NCBI RefSeq assembly: GCF_018642165.1
Contig: NZ_JAHHZM010000005.1
Coordinates: forward strand, 372,001-436,000
DNA: 64,000 nucleotides
Direction of reading: 5' to 3'
DNA from: Echinicola shivajiensis
Lineage (GTDB): Bacteria > Bacteroidota > Bacteroidia > Cytophagales > Cyclobacteriaceae
Part shown: in pieces, positions 1 through 7,934 of the stretch
How positions within the stretch are numbered: position 1 is the first letter of the stretch
Layout: every line of letters begins with the position of its first letter
The notes under the pieces: generated by a model
Databases searched by the model: none
What the model saw: only the letters and a program-made list of their open reading frames with translations
What the model was told of the DNA's origin: nothing
Position numbers and translations under genes: made by a program

Positions 1-26
1 TATCAATCAGGTCTGACAAAATTTTA

Positions 27-34
27 TATTTTTG
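27..34 (+). promoter_or_regulatory. -7 promoter element for icd
   Basis: TATTTTTG fits the Bacteroidota -7 consensus TAnnTTTG and lies about 41 bases before the icd start codon. No clear TTG -33 box is visible at the usual spacing, so the call rests on the -7 box and its position. Confidence 0.45.
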
Positions 35-74
35 TATCACATTTTGAAACCTCAAATCTATAATAATATTACGT

Positions 75-1538
75 ATGTCATCCAAAAGAAAAATAACCGT
101 AGCTTACGGAGACGGAATCGGTCCAGAAATCATGAAAGCCACGCTGGGGATTTTGGAAGCAGCTGGAGCAGATATCGAAACTGACGTCATTGAGATTGGA
201 GAGCAAGTCTATCTTAAAGGAATCAGCTCAGGTATAGAACCAAAAGCTTGGGATTCCCTAAGGGAGTCTAAGGTGTTTTTGAAGGCACCTATTACCACTC
301 CACAAGGAGGAGGATTCAAGAGTTTGAATGTGACCACAAGAAAGACATTAGGACTTTATGCTAATGTGAGGCCTTGTAAGGCATTTTCTCCCTATATACA
401 CACGCACTTTCCTAAGACAGATATGGTGATTATTCGTGAAAACGAAGAGGATCTATATGCTGGGATTGAGCACAGACAGACGGATGAAGTTTATCAGTGT
501 TTGAAATTGATTTCCAGACCTGGTTCAGAGAAAATCATTCGTTATGCATTTGAATATGCCAAGAAAAACAACAGAAAGAAAGTAACCTGTATGACCAAGG
601 ACAACATTATGAAGTTGGCCGATGGTCTATTCCATAAGGTATTTAATGAGGTTTCCAAAGAGTATCCAGATATCGAAGCGGATCACAAGATCATTGATAT
701 TGGAACGGCTTTGATTGCTGATAAGCCAGAAATGTTTGATGTGATCGTTACCTTGAACCTTTATGGGGATATAATCTCTGACGTAGCTGCCCAGATTACC
801 GGGTCAGTAGGTTTGGGAGGTTCTTCCAATGTAGGAGAAGATGTAGCGATGTTCGAAGCGATCCACGGTTCTGCTCCTGATATAGCAGGGCAGGATATTG
901 CTAATCCATCAGGTTTGCTAAATGGAGCAATCATGATGTTGGTACATATTGGACAGCCTGAAGTTGCGGCATTGATCAGTAATGCTTGGATGAAAACTTT
1001 GGAGGACGGAATTCATACGGGAGATATTTACCAAGAGGGAGTTTCTTCTAAGTTGGTAGGCACTCAAGAGTTTGCTCAGGCGGTAATTGAAAGATTAGGT
1101 CAAAAACCTGAGAATATGACTCCAGCTAGCTTCAAGAAAAACGAAGATGGAGACGACAATATGGGAGCCATCAAATTGACAGAAAGAAAGCCATGTGTTA
1201 AAGATTTAATTGGATTGGATGTATTTATCGATTGGAAAGAAAACGATAGAGATGCCAATGTAATTGGTGATAAACTTAGATCAGTGGATGCTGATGGTCT
1301 TAAAATGCAATTGATTACGAACAGAGGTGTGAAAGTGTATCCTGATGGTATGAAAGAAACTTTCTGCTCAGACCACTGGAGGGTGAGGTTCTTTAATGCC
1401 GACCAGAGCACGATTACCCATGGTCAAATTTTAGAGGTTTTGAAGCAGGTGGAAGCACTTGGTTTTGACTTTATTAAAATAGAAAATCTATACACCTTTG
1501 ATGGTGAATTAGGCTTCTCTCTTGCTCAAGGAGAATAA
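75..1538 (+). CDS. icd: Isocitrate dehydrogenase (NADP+), Thermus-type
   Basis: This enzyme oxidatively decarboxylates isocitrate to 2-oxoglutarate in the cytoplasmic TCA cycle. The 487-aa protein has the beta-decarboxylating dehydrogenase fold: an N-terminal GDGIGPEI motif, the substrate-binding stretches GLYANVRPCKAF and IRENEEDLYAGIEH, the metal-binding NLYGDIISD, and the cofactor segment HGSAPDIAGQDIANPSG. A C-terminal extension of about 140 residues beyond the core matches the longer Thermus-type enzymes rather than the E. coli type of about 416 aa. It is monocistronic, with a promoter box before it and a strong terminator after it. Cofactor specificity is inferred from the family. Aconitase, its pathway partner, lies 29 kb away. 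Confidence 0.95.
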   Translation: MSSKRKITVAYGDGIGPEIMKATLGILEAAGADIETDVIEIGEQVYLKGISSGIEPKAWDSLRESKVFLKAPITTPQGGGFKSLNVTTRKTLGLYANVRPCKAFSPYIHTHFPKTDMVIIRENEEDLYAGIEHRQTDEVYQCLKLISRPGSEKIIRYAFEYAKKNNRKKVTCMTKDNIMKLADGLFHKVFNEVSKEYPDIEADHKIIDIGTALIADKPEMFDVIVTLNLYGDIISDVAAQITGSVGLGGSSNVGEDVAMFEAIHGSAPDIAGQDIANPSGLLNGAIMMLVHIGQPEVAALISNAWMKTLEDGIHTGDIYQEGVSSKLVGTQEFAQAVIERLGQKPENMTPASFKKNEDGDDNMGAIKLTERKPCVKDLIGLDVFIDWKENDRDANVIGDKLRSVDADGLKMQLITNRGVKVYPDGMKETFCSDHWRVRFFNADQSTITHGQILEVLKQVEALGFDFIKIENLYTFDGELGFSLAQGE

Positions 1539-1558
1539 AGATCTTTATATTTTATTAG

Positions 1559-1590
1559 AAAGGGAAGTGATTATCACTTCCCTTTTTTTA
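1559..1590 (+). terminator. Rho-independent terminator of icd
   Basis: GGGAAGTGA pairs with its complement TCACTTCCC around a very short loop, and the hairpin is followed by a run of seven T. It begins 20 bases after the icd stop codon. Confidence 0.85.
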
Positions 1591-1836
1591 TGCTCTTATC
1601 TTTTTGATAGATCTGTAGTCAAAAATCTCAAATTAACGAGAGAGGTGAAACACTTTGTTTTGCCTGTTCTATTTGAAAGTATTTTTAATATATTTCTCGA
1701 CTGGTTTTTTTTAAAGGGTTTTGTTTTTTCTCTTCTTTCAAATTTGGTTGTGCTAAACTAAGTGAATTAAATTACCCTCTGGATAAGTTAACCAAACAGA
1801 TTTTAATTAAAATAGTTGAATTAAGGATAAATAATT

Positions 1837-3744
1837 ATGCCAAGAAATTTTGTATGCCTTTTGGTGGGGCTTCTTTTATGGAATGTTTCCTTATCATCAG
1901 CAAATGGAAGGAATTTAATTGAATTGTCGAGTCCAACAAATAAGCTTGAAATTATAATTCAGGACATTGATGGGTTTCAACAAATTGATATTTATACTTC
2001 TGCAGAAAGGCTGATGGGAGTGCAAAGTGGGAGGTTTGTTTTCCAGGAAGGTGAATTAGAAGAAAGGTTTATTATCTCCGAAGTAAAAATGCGTAGCGGA
2101 AATGAAGAATGGAAGCCAGTTTATGGTGAGAAAAACAAAATTTCAAATCATTACAATGAAAAGGAAGTGACCTTGACTAGCCAATCCAATCCAAATAAAA
2201 CCATGAAGCTTATATGCAGGGTTTATGATGAAGGTATTGCTTTTCGATATGTTTTTGAAAGTGGTTTTCAGATAGGGGATAAAATAATAAATGAATCCAC
2301 TAGGTTTGATTTGGATAATAATTATGCCGCTTGGATTACAGCAAAGTCCCAAGGGGAATATAAAAAGGAAAATTTAGAGGATCTAAAGGGACTTGCGGAA
2401 AGGCCTCTTGTGATTGAGAGGAATTCATCCTCGTATTTAGCAATTGGAGAGGCCGCTCTAGTGGATTATGCAAGAATGAAACTAAGCAAATCAATTGAAG
2501 GGAATTATTCTTTAGTGACCAAACTTGATGGTGATGTAGTGATTTCTGAAAGAAGTTTTGCCACTCCTTGGAGATTTGTAATGCTTGGGGAGAGTCCTGG
2601 GGAACTATTGGAAAACAATTATTTTGTACTGAACCTTAATGATCCCAATCAATTGGAGGATGTTTCATGGATCAGGCCTGGAAAGGTGCTCAGAGAAGTG
2701 ACGCTTACTACCCAAGGGGCTATGGCAAGTATTGATTTTGCTGAAAGACATCAAATCGAGTATGTGGAATTTGATGCAGGCTGGTATGGGCCTGAATATG
2801 ATGATGCATCTGACGCCACCACGATTACTGTAGATCCGAAACGTTCACCTGGGCCTTTGGATTTAAAGAAGGTGATTGATTATGCAAATAATAAAGGGAT
2901 TGGGGTCATTTTGTATGTGAACAGAAGGGCTTTGGAACAACAACTGGACGAATTGCTTCCCCTGTATAAATCTTGGGGAGTGAAGGGGCTAAAGTATGGT
3001 TTTGTGAATGTAGGTTCACAGAAATGGACTACTTGGCTTCATGATGCTATTAGAAAAGCTGCGGAATATCAATTGATGGTAGATGTTCATGATGATTATC
3101 GACCAACTGGATTTTCTCGAACCTATCCCAACCTCATGACCCAAGAAGGAATTCGTGGAGATGAAGAAAGTCCATCAATCGAACACAGTCTAATTACCCT
3201 GTTTACCAGAATGCTTGCCGGTGCAGGGGATAATACCAATTGCTATTTTGCTGAGAGGGTGACGGCTGAAATGGGTGGAAAGGCAGGGCAGATGGCAAAA
3301 TCGATACTCCTTTACAGTCCTTGGCAATTTGTCTATTGGTACGACCGACCAATAGGTTCTCCAAATAAAACGGGTGGAGCTGGTTCAAATGATGCATTTA
3401 TTATTGAAGGAGATGACCTGGATTTTTTCAAATCATTGCCTACAGTTTGGGATGAGACCAAAGTGCTTGAGGGAGCAATAGGAGAATTTGCTACCATTGC
3501 CCGTCGAAGTGGAGAGGATTGGTACATAGGCTCCTTGGCCGCAAAAGCAGGGAGGAGTGTGGAAGTACCCATGACCTTTCTTGACAAAGGAGAAGAATAT
3601 GAGGCAGAAATTTATTATCAGGGGAAGCAGGATTTAAATGAAAATAGAGTAAGTAAGAAAAATGCTTTGATTAGTAGGGATACTATATTAAAACAGGAAT
3701 TGGAAGCTGATTCCGGGTTTGTAGTAATTCTTAGAAAAAAGTAG
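1837..3744 (+). CDS. Glycoside hydrolase family 97 (alpha-glucosidase/alpha-galactosidase)
   Basis: A predicted exported glycosidase acting on alpha-linked glucosides or galactosides, probably in the periplasm. The 635-aa product starts with a hydrophobic signal peptide (residues 1-22), followed by a GH97 N-terminal beta-sandwich region, a TIM-barrel catalytic region (about 270-530) and a C-terminal beta domain. The segment VDVHDDYRPTGFSRTYPN (D419 region) is characteristic of the family. An aspartate after VDVH, rather than the glutamate of SusB-type inverting enzymes, suggests the retaining alpha-galactosidase-like branch; this is inference. Length fits the roughly 640-700-aa family. No SusCD or other sugar genes are adjacent, so it is not in a visible polysaccharide utilisation locus. 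Confidence 0.88.
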   Translation: MPRNFVCLLVGLLLWNVSLSSANGRNLIELSSPTNKLEIIIQDIDGFQQIDIYTSAERLMGVQSGRFVFQEGELEERFIISEVKMRSGNEEWKPVYGEKNKISNHYNEKEVTLTSQSNPNKTMKLICRVYDEGIAFRYVFESGFQIGDKIINESTRFDLDNNYAAWITAKSQGEYKKENLEDLKGLAERPLVIERNSSSYLAIGEAALVDYARMKLSKSIEGNYSLVTKLDGDVVISERSFATPWRFVMLGESPGELLENNYFVLNLNDPNQLEDVSWIRPGKVLREVTLTTQGAMASIDFAERHQIEYVEFDAGWYGPEYDDASDATTITVDPKRSPGPLDLKKVIDYANNKGIGVILYVNRRALEQQLDELLPLYKSWGVKGLKYGFVNVGSQKWTTWLHDAIRKAAEYQLMVDVHDDYRPTGFSRTYPNLMTQEGIRGDEESPSIEHSLITLFTRMLAGAGDNTNCYFAERVTAEMGGKAGQMAKSILLYSPWQFVYWYDRPIGSPNKTGGAGSNDAFIIEGDDLDFFKSLPTVWDETKVLEGAIGEFATIARRSGEDWYIGSLAAKAGRSVEVPMTFLDKGEEYEAEIYYQGKQDLNENRVSKKNALISRDTILKQELEADSGFVVILRKK

Positions 3745-3795
3745 AGATGAGTTTCCCATGTAGATTAATTGGATAGTTGGATTTCTTTTTTACCA

Positions 3796-3834
3796 TGAAC
3801 CTTCTTGATTATTTTCCATAAAAAAGAAGGTTCA
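3796..3834 (+). terminator. Hairpin downstream of GH97 gene
   Basis: TGAACCTTCTT and AAGAAGGTTCA form a perfect 11-bp stem with a 17-nt loop, starting 52 bases after the GH97 stop. No T-run follows, so it may be a weak terminator or an mRNA-stabilising 3' hairpin. Confidence 0.4.
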
Positions 3835-3937
3835 AATTATGTTGAGTTCAAGGATTAGATTTTCTTTTAAAATTATTTGCATCTGAGACATTTTTGAGTT
3901 TGCTTTCGTATAAGTAAGGAACCTAAATTATACTCTT

Positions 3938-4414
3938 ATGAAAAATGCTTTATTTTTATTCTTGTCCTTGTTTGTTTTTGGAGCTTGTTCTGAGGTAGGG
4001 GAAGATCCAGAAATTATTATTGATCCCAGCATATCATTTGTTGCAGGGGATTGGGAGTTAATTGATGTCAAGGGGGGCTTTAAAGTGGAAGATTCCCCAG
4101 AACCTGAGGAGTTAAACCGAACAGACATCTATACTTTTACCAATGAAGGTACTTTTATAAAAACTGTGGATTATGAGGGTTTTCATGCTGAGGCAACAGG
4201 TACTTATTTGATAAAAGAGGTTTCTGAGGAGTTTGAAGAAGAATATGTTGGGGTTGTGGTGCTTTCCTTTACAGGTGGTGATGACATAGCTTATAATTGT
4301 ACTAGCCAGGATATAGAGAAAGAATCGCTATATATCTCAAAAGAAGGACAACTGGCTAATATCAGCTGGGCACCATGTGATGGGCTTTTCATGTATTACG
4401 GGAAGAAAAAATGA
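3938..4414 (+). CDS. Lipocalin-like lipoprotein (copy 1)
   Basis: A 158-aa predicted lipoprotein: a hydrophobic signal ends in the lipobox FGAC, with the lipidated Cys at about residue 17. The mature part has the pattern of small lipocalin-like proteins of Bacteroidota: GDWELIDVKG near the start, then alternating beta-strand segments (YTFTNEGTFIK, GTYLIKE) and a C-terminal YYGKKK. Two cysteines in the C-terminal half (CTSQD, APCDG) could form a disulphide. It is followed 25 bases later by a clear paralogue with the same layout, so the two are probably co-transcribed. Ligand and role are unknown. Confidence 0.75.
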   Translation: MKNALFLFLSLFVFGACSEVGEDPEIIIDPSISFVAGDWELIDVKGGFKVEDSPEPEELNRTDIYTFTNEGTFIKTVDYEGFHAEATGTYLIKEVSEEFEEEYVGVVVLSFTGGDDIAYNCTSQDIEKESLYISKEGQLANISWAPCDGLFMYYGKKK

Positions 4415-4439
4415 AATGGTTGGACTTTGTTTTTAAAAT

Positions 4440-4883
4440 ATGAAAAAGCTAAAGCTGGTTTTACTTTCTATGGTTTTAGCTTTATGCTTTTTTAGTTGTA
4501 AAGAGGAGTTTGAGCCAGCTGCTGCTATTCAGGGAGAGTGGGAGCTTATCAAAGCAAATAGTGGCTGGTCAGGCGATATCCCTGCAGGCGAACTTGACTA
4601 TTCTGAAACGTATATTTTCAATAAGGATGGTTCTTTTGTGAAAAAACGTGAAGGAAAAGACGAAAGTTTTCAGATTAGTGGTAACTACACGTACGAGCAG
4701 GCTGAGATAACAGATTCAAGTATGGCACGTGTCTACATGACCTTGGATTATACCAATGAAGTGAATAGGGCCTGGCTTTGTAGTGAGGAAAAAGAAGAGT
4801 TTGTGTTGACCCATCAAGGTGAACTTTTCAAAAGTTGCCCAAATATGGCAGATGGGCCAATTTACTATTTCAAGAAAAAATGA
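4440..4883 (+). CDS. Lipocalin-like lipoprotein (copy 2)
   Basis: A 147-aa predicted lipoprotein (lipobox FFSC, Cys about residue 20), paralogous to the preceding gene. Shared landmarks are GEWELIKA against GDWELIDV, YIFNKDGSFVK against YTFTNEGTFIK, a Cys in the strand near LCSEE, a second Cys in KSCPN, and the closing YYFKKK. The order and spacing of these landmarks are conserved, while most surface residues differ, which suggests an old tandem duplication. No function can be assigned beyond a small beta-barrel envelope lipoprotein. A strong bidirectional terminator follows. Confidence 0.75.
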   Translation: MKKLKLVLLSMVLALCFFSCKEEFEPAAAIQGEWELIKANSGWSGDIPAGELDYSETYIFNKDGSFVKKREGKDESFQISGNYTYEQAEITDSSMARVYMTLDYTNEVNRAWLCSEEKEEFVLTHQGELFKSCPNMADGPIYYFKKK

Positions 4884-4886
4884 ATC

Positions 4887-4923
4887 AAAAAAGCCTGTTT
4901 AAAATTAATTAAACAGGCTTTTG
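4887..4923. terminator. Bidirectional terminator between lipoprotein pair and typA
   Basis: AAAAGCCTGTTTAA pairs with TTAAACAGGCTTTT around a short AT loop. A-runs and T-runs on the two sides make it usable on both strands, and it sits between two convergent genes. Confidence 0.85.
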
Positions 4924-4947
4924 AATTATTAAGAATGTTGATGTCAA

Positions 4948-6753
4948 TTAAGCATCTTTTTTAGCCATTCTTGTTCTTTCTCCTTCGTCAAGGTAGATTT
5001 TTCTCATTCTCATGCTCTTAGGAGTGATCTCCAAGTATTCATCCTTTTGGATATATTCCATAGATTCTTCCAAAGAGAATTTCTTAGCTGGAGCGATTTT
5101 AGAGTTATCATCTGAACCGGAAGCACGCATGTTGGTCAATTTCTTACCTTTCTGCACGTTGACTACGATGTCATTGTCTCTAGAGTGCTCACCAATTACT
5201 TGACCACCATAGATTTCCTCGCCTGGATCCACAAAGAATACCCCTCTATCTTGCAATTTATCAATCGCATAGGCAGTAGTTGGGCCAGATTCCATTGAGA
5301 TCAAAGAACCATTGGTCCTTCCTGGAATTGGGCCTTTGAATGGTTCGTAAGCTATGAATCTGTGGTTCATGATGGCTTCACCTTGGGTAGCAGTAAGCAC
5401 ATTGTTTCTCAATCCGATCAAACCTCTAGAAGGGATTTGGAATTCCAAGTGCTGAAGATCTCCTTTTGGCTCCATCACCAAAAGTTCACCTTTACGCTGA
5501 GTAGCCAATTCGATTACCTTACCAGCAGTAGTTTCAGGAACATCCACAACCAATGATTCGATTGGCTCATGTTTAACTCCATCAATTTCTTTATAGATAA
5601 CCTGAGGCTGCCCTACTTGCAATTCATAACCTTCTCTTCTCATGGTCTCGATCAATACTGACAAGTGAAGGATGCCACGTCCGAAAACGATGAATTTGTC
5701 TTCATTATCAGTAGTTTGAACTTTAAGAGCAAGGTTCTTTTCCATTTCTTTGAAAAGACGGTCTCTCAAGTGACGAGAAGTTACAAATTTACCTTCTTTA
5801 CCGAAGAACGGAGAGTTGTTGATCGTGAAGAGCATGTTCATGGTTGGCTCGTCGATCGAAATTCTTGGAAGTGGTTCTGGATTTTCAAGATCAGCAATGG
5901 TATCACCGATTTCGAAATCTTCAATACCTGTGATAGCACAGATATCACCCGCATTAACTTCCTGTACTTTATTTTTACCTAGTCCTTCAAATACATGAAG
6001 TTCTTTGATTCTTACTTTCTTGATTGATCCATCGGCCTTGCAGAGGGAAACTTGTGCATTTTCCTTCAAGGTGCCCCTTTTTACTCTACCAATGGCGATT
6101 CTTCCCACAAAGTTGGAATAATCCAAAGAAGTGATTTGCATCTGAGGAGTTCCATCTTCGATCTGTGGAGCTGGAATATGTTCAATGATGGCATCCAGTA
6201 ATGGAAGGATAGAATCAGTTTGTTCTTTCCAATCAGGCCCCATCCAGTTGTTCTTAGCAGAACCGTACATGGTAACGAAGTCCAACTGCTCTTCAGTGGC
6301 ATCCAAGTTGAACATCAAGTCAAATACAGCTTCATGTACCTCGTCAGGACGACAGTTTGGCTTATCTACCTTATTTACTACCACAATAGGAGTAAGGCCA
6401 AGATCCAAAGCTTTGCTCAATACAAATCGTGTCTGAGGCATTGGTCCTTCGAAAGCATCTACCAATAGGATTACCCCATCAGCCATTTTCAACACACGTT
6501 CCACTTCACCACCAAAGTCGGCGTGACCGGGAGTATCGATAATGTTGATTTTAGTGTCTTTATATCTAACTGATACGTTCTTAGAAAGAATGGTAATTCC
6601 TCTTTCTCTTTCCAAGTCGTTATTATCAAGGATCAAGTCATCAAACTGCTGGTTTTCACGGAAGATTTTAGACGCGTGAATGATTTTATCCACGAGTGTA
6701 GTTTTGCCGTGGTCAACGTGTGCGATAATCGCGATGTTACGAATATTCTGCAT
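4948..6753 (-). CDS. typA: Ribosome-associated GTPase TypA/BipA
   Basis: A translation-factor GTPase that binds the ribosome and assists 50S assembly and stress or cold growth. About 601 aa, as expected for the family. Visible are G1 (IAHVDHGKTTL), the switch region RERGITI, G3 (DTPGHADFGGEVERVL), G4 (NKVDK), EF-G-like domains II, III and V, and the TypA-specific C-terminal region with the segment SRGLIGLRNN. An ATG 8 codons upstream (first base 6777) is rejected in favour of MQNIRNIAI, because the -7 box at 6775-6782 would otherwise overlap the start codon and because the family starts at this point. Monocistronic, convergent with the lipocalin-like pair. Confidence 0.95.
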   Translation of the reverse strand: MQNIRNIAIIAHVDHGKTTLVDKIIHASKIFRENQQFDDLILDNNDLERERGITILSKNVSVRYKDTKINIIDTPGHADFGGEVERVLKMADGVILLVDAFEGPMPQTRFVLSKALDLGLTPIVVVNKVDKPNCRPDEVHEAVFDLMFNLDATEEQLDFVTMYGSAKNNWMGPDWKEQTDSILPLLDAIIEHIPAPQIEDGTPQMQITSLDYSNFVGRIAIGRVKRGTLKENAQVSLCKADGSIKKVRIKELHVFEGLGKNKVQEVNAGDICAITGIEDFEIGDTIADLENPEPLPRISIDEPTMNMLFTINNSPFFGKEGKFVTSRHLRDRLFKEMEKNLALKVQTTDNEDKFIVFGRGILHLSVLIETMRREGYELQVGQPQVIYKEIDGVKHEPIESLVVDVPETTAGKVIELATQRKGELLVMEPKGDLQHLEFQIPSRGLIGLRNNVLTATQGEAIMNHRFIAYEPFKGPIPGRTNGSLISMESGPTTAYAIDKLQDRGVFFVDPGEEIYGGQVIGEHSRDNDIVVNVQKGKKLTNMRASGSDDNSKIAPAKKFSLEESMEYIQKDEYLEITPKSMRMRKIYLDEGERTRMAKKDA

Positions 6754-6774
6754 GGTAAGAATTAAATTAAGTTG

Positions 6775-6782
6775 CAAAAGTA
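6775..6782 (-). promoter_or_regulatory. -7 promoter element for typA
   Basis: Read on the minus strand the sequence is TACTTTTG, matching TAnnTTTG, about 22 bases before the chosen typA start. No convincing -33 box is visible. Confidence 0.45.
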
Positions 6783-7270
6783 CGAAGAATATTCGGTATT
6801 ATGGTTAAGGGAATGTAAAGTTTATTGAATCAGGGATTTAAAAATAGCTTGTGGAATGGATCTTATTATTCAAAAAGTTATTCATGCTTGAAATGGACTG
6901 ATATTTATGTTCCATATAATTGTTTTAAATGAGAAGTGTATTGAGGTGATTTTTTGAATACTTCTGGTTGGACGATTGCATTGATGGTTAACTAGGGAGA
7001 TGAAATTAGCCAAATAAGCAGAGGAAATAGTCTAATTGTTTAGGTGGGGATAGGCTGAAAACTTAAGTGAATTTATATAATAGTCTGATATTTATAAGAT
7101 ATCAGCGTTGTAATTGGTATAGTTTTTGGAATATATAAATCTGAATTCAAACCATTTATATAGGATGTTTCGTATAGTATGAGTAAATATTTTGTAATCT
7201 AGCGAAGGAAAAATTCTATAATATGTGGGAAATAAATAATTATTCTATATATTTATAAACTACAAAATAG
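6783..7270. other. AT-rich intergenic region
   Basis: About 490 bases with no supportable ORF. The only structure I see is a perfect inverted repeat at 7085-7105 (CTGATAT, 7-nt spacer, ATATCAG), which could be an operator or a small hairpin. No tRNA or known riboswitch pattern was recognised. Confidence 0.4.
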
Positions 7271-7278
7271 TAGTTTTG
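7271..7278 (+). promoter_or_regulatory. Possible -7 element for the 70-aa orphan
   Basis: TAGTTTTG matches TAnnTTTG. If used, transcription would start near 7285 and leave a 5' leader of roughly 100 nt before the ATG at 7383. Confidence 0.35.
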
Positions 7279-7304
7279 AAATGCAAATTAATTGTTTTTT
7301 AGAA

Positions 7305-7319
7305 GTCGGAGTGACCGGC
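7305..7319 (+). promoter_or_regulatory. Leader hairpin of the 70-aa orphan
   Basis: GTCGG, loop AGTGA, then CCGGC: five pairs including one G-U. It lies in an unusually GC-rich patch within very AT-rich DNA, inside the predicted leader of the following small gene. A role is inference only. Confidence 0.3.
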
Positions 7320-7382
7320 AGGAGACACGCAAGTGTATGAAATGTAACTGTTTTTAATTGAGGGTACTTAAAACCTGTAGTC

Positions 7383-7595
7383 ATGAAATATTTGATTAAA
7401 ATTGAGATTAATGATATTGAGTTTCAGATTCATACTGAAGCTGGTAGCGAAAGAGAAGCCAAAGATAATGTTTGGGAAATCATTAGGCGGAGAACCTCTT
7501 TAAAGTCCATAGAGAAGGAAGCTATGGGCAATGAAGAAGTTGCTTCATTAGGTCAAAAATTAGCTGAAGGGATCAGAAGTGTATTGTTGTTGTGA
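7383..7595 (+). CDS. Small hypothetical protein (70 aa)
   Basis: I do not recognise a family. The 70-aa product begins with a likely beta hairpin ([20 protein letters not shown]) followed by a charged helix ([16 protein letters not shown]) and a C-terminal amphipathic helix. That is a compact alpha/beta layout with no signal peptide or membrane segment. Support for it being real: a -7 box about 105 bases upstream, a strong terminator 83 bases after the stop, and codon use like its neighbours. It is transcribed alone. Confidence 0.55.
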   Translation: MKYLIKIEINDIEFQIHTEAGSEREAKDNVWEIIRRRTSLKSIEKEAMGNEEVASLGQKLAEGIRSVLLL

Positions 7596-7677
7596 TCTGA
7601 AGTTCTAAAGGTGTTTTATGTGTGAAATTTACATTTTGTAATTGAGAGAGAAAAAAATCTGGTAGACTTTAATGTCA

Positions 7678-7712
7678 GGTCATATCATTATATATGGTAT
7701 GGCCTTTTTTTT
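7678..7712 (+). terminator. Terminator of the 70-aa orphan transcript
   Basis: GGTCATATCA and TGGTATGGCC form a 10-bp stem with two G-U pairs and a 7-nt loop, followed by eight T. Confidence 0.8.
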
Positions 7713-7909
7713 GCCCTAGAGAATTAAAAGCAAGAGATATCTAATCGTGATACTCTAGGTTTGTCAATGCAATTTTTTATTTACCCAAATGAATTGTGCC
7801 ATTCAGGGCAAAGTAATTATCGGGATCATCCGTGCAACTTAGATAATGCAAGTATTGAAAGACATGGGGTCAGCTTAGATAAATTTTTCTCTTAATTGGA
7901 TAGATTTTT

Positions 7910-7917
7910 TACCTTTG
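7910..7917 (+). promoter_or_regulatory. -7 promoter element for hisS
   Basis: TACCTTTG matches TAnnTTTG and lies 18 bases before the ATG at 7935. It is inside the reading frame that would start at the upstream ATG-less codon 7896, so it argues for the downstream start. Confidence 0.5.
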
Positions 7918-7934
7918 GGCAAAATTTAGCATTC

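Noticed and set aside
1522-1761. Plus-strand 79-codon frame after icd
   Set aside because: It overlaps the icd end and runs through the icd terminator hairpin. Composition is AT-driven (Leu/Phe/Lys) with no recognisable pattern.
7301-7340. tRNA-like GC-rich segment
   Set aside because: No acceptor, anticodon and T-arm arrangement or GGTTCGAATCC-like motif could be found around it.
7828-7837. ATCCGTGCAA upstream of hisS as another repeat copy
   Set aside because: Only one heptad is present with no second heptad at 9-10 bases and no inverted arm, so a chance match is more likely.
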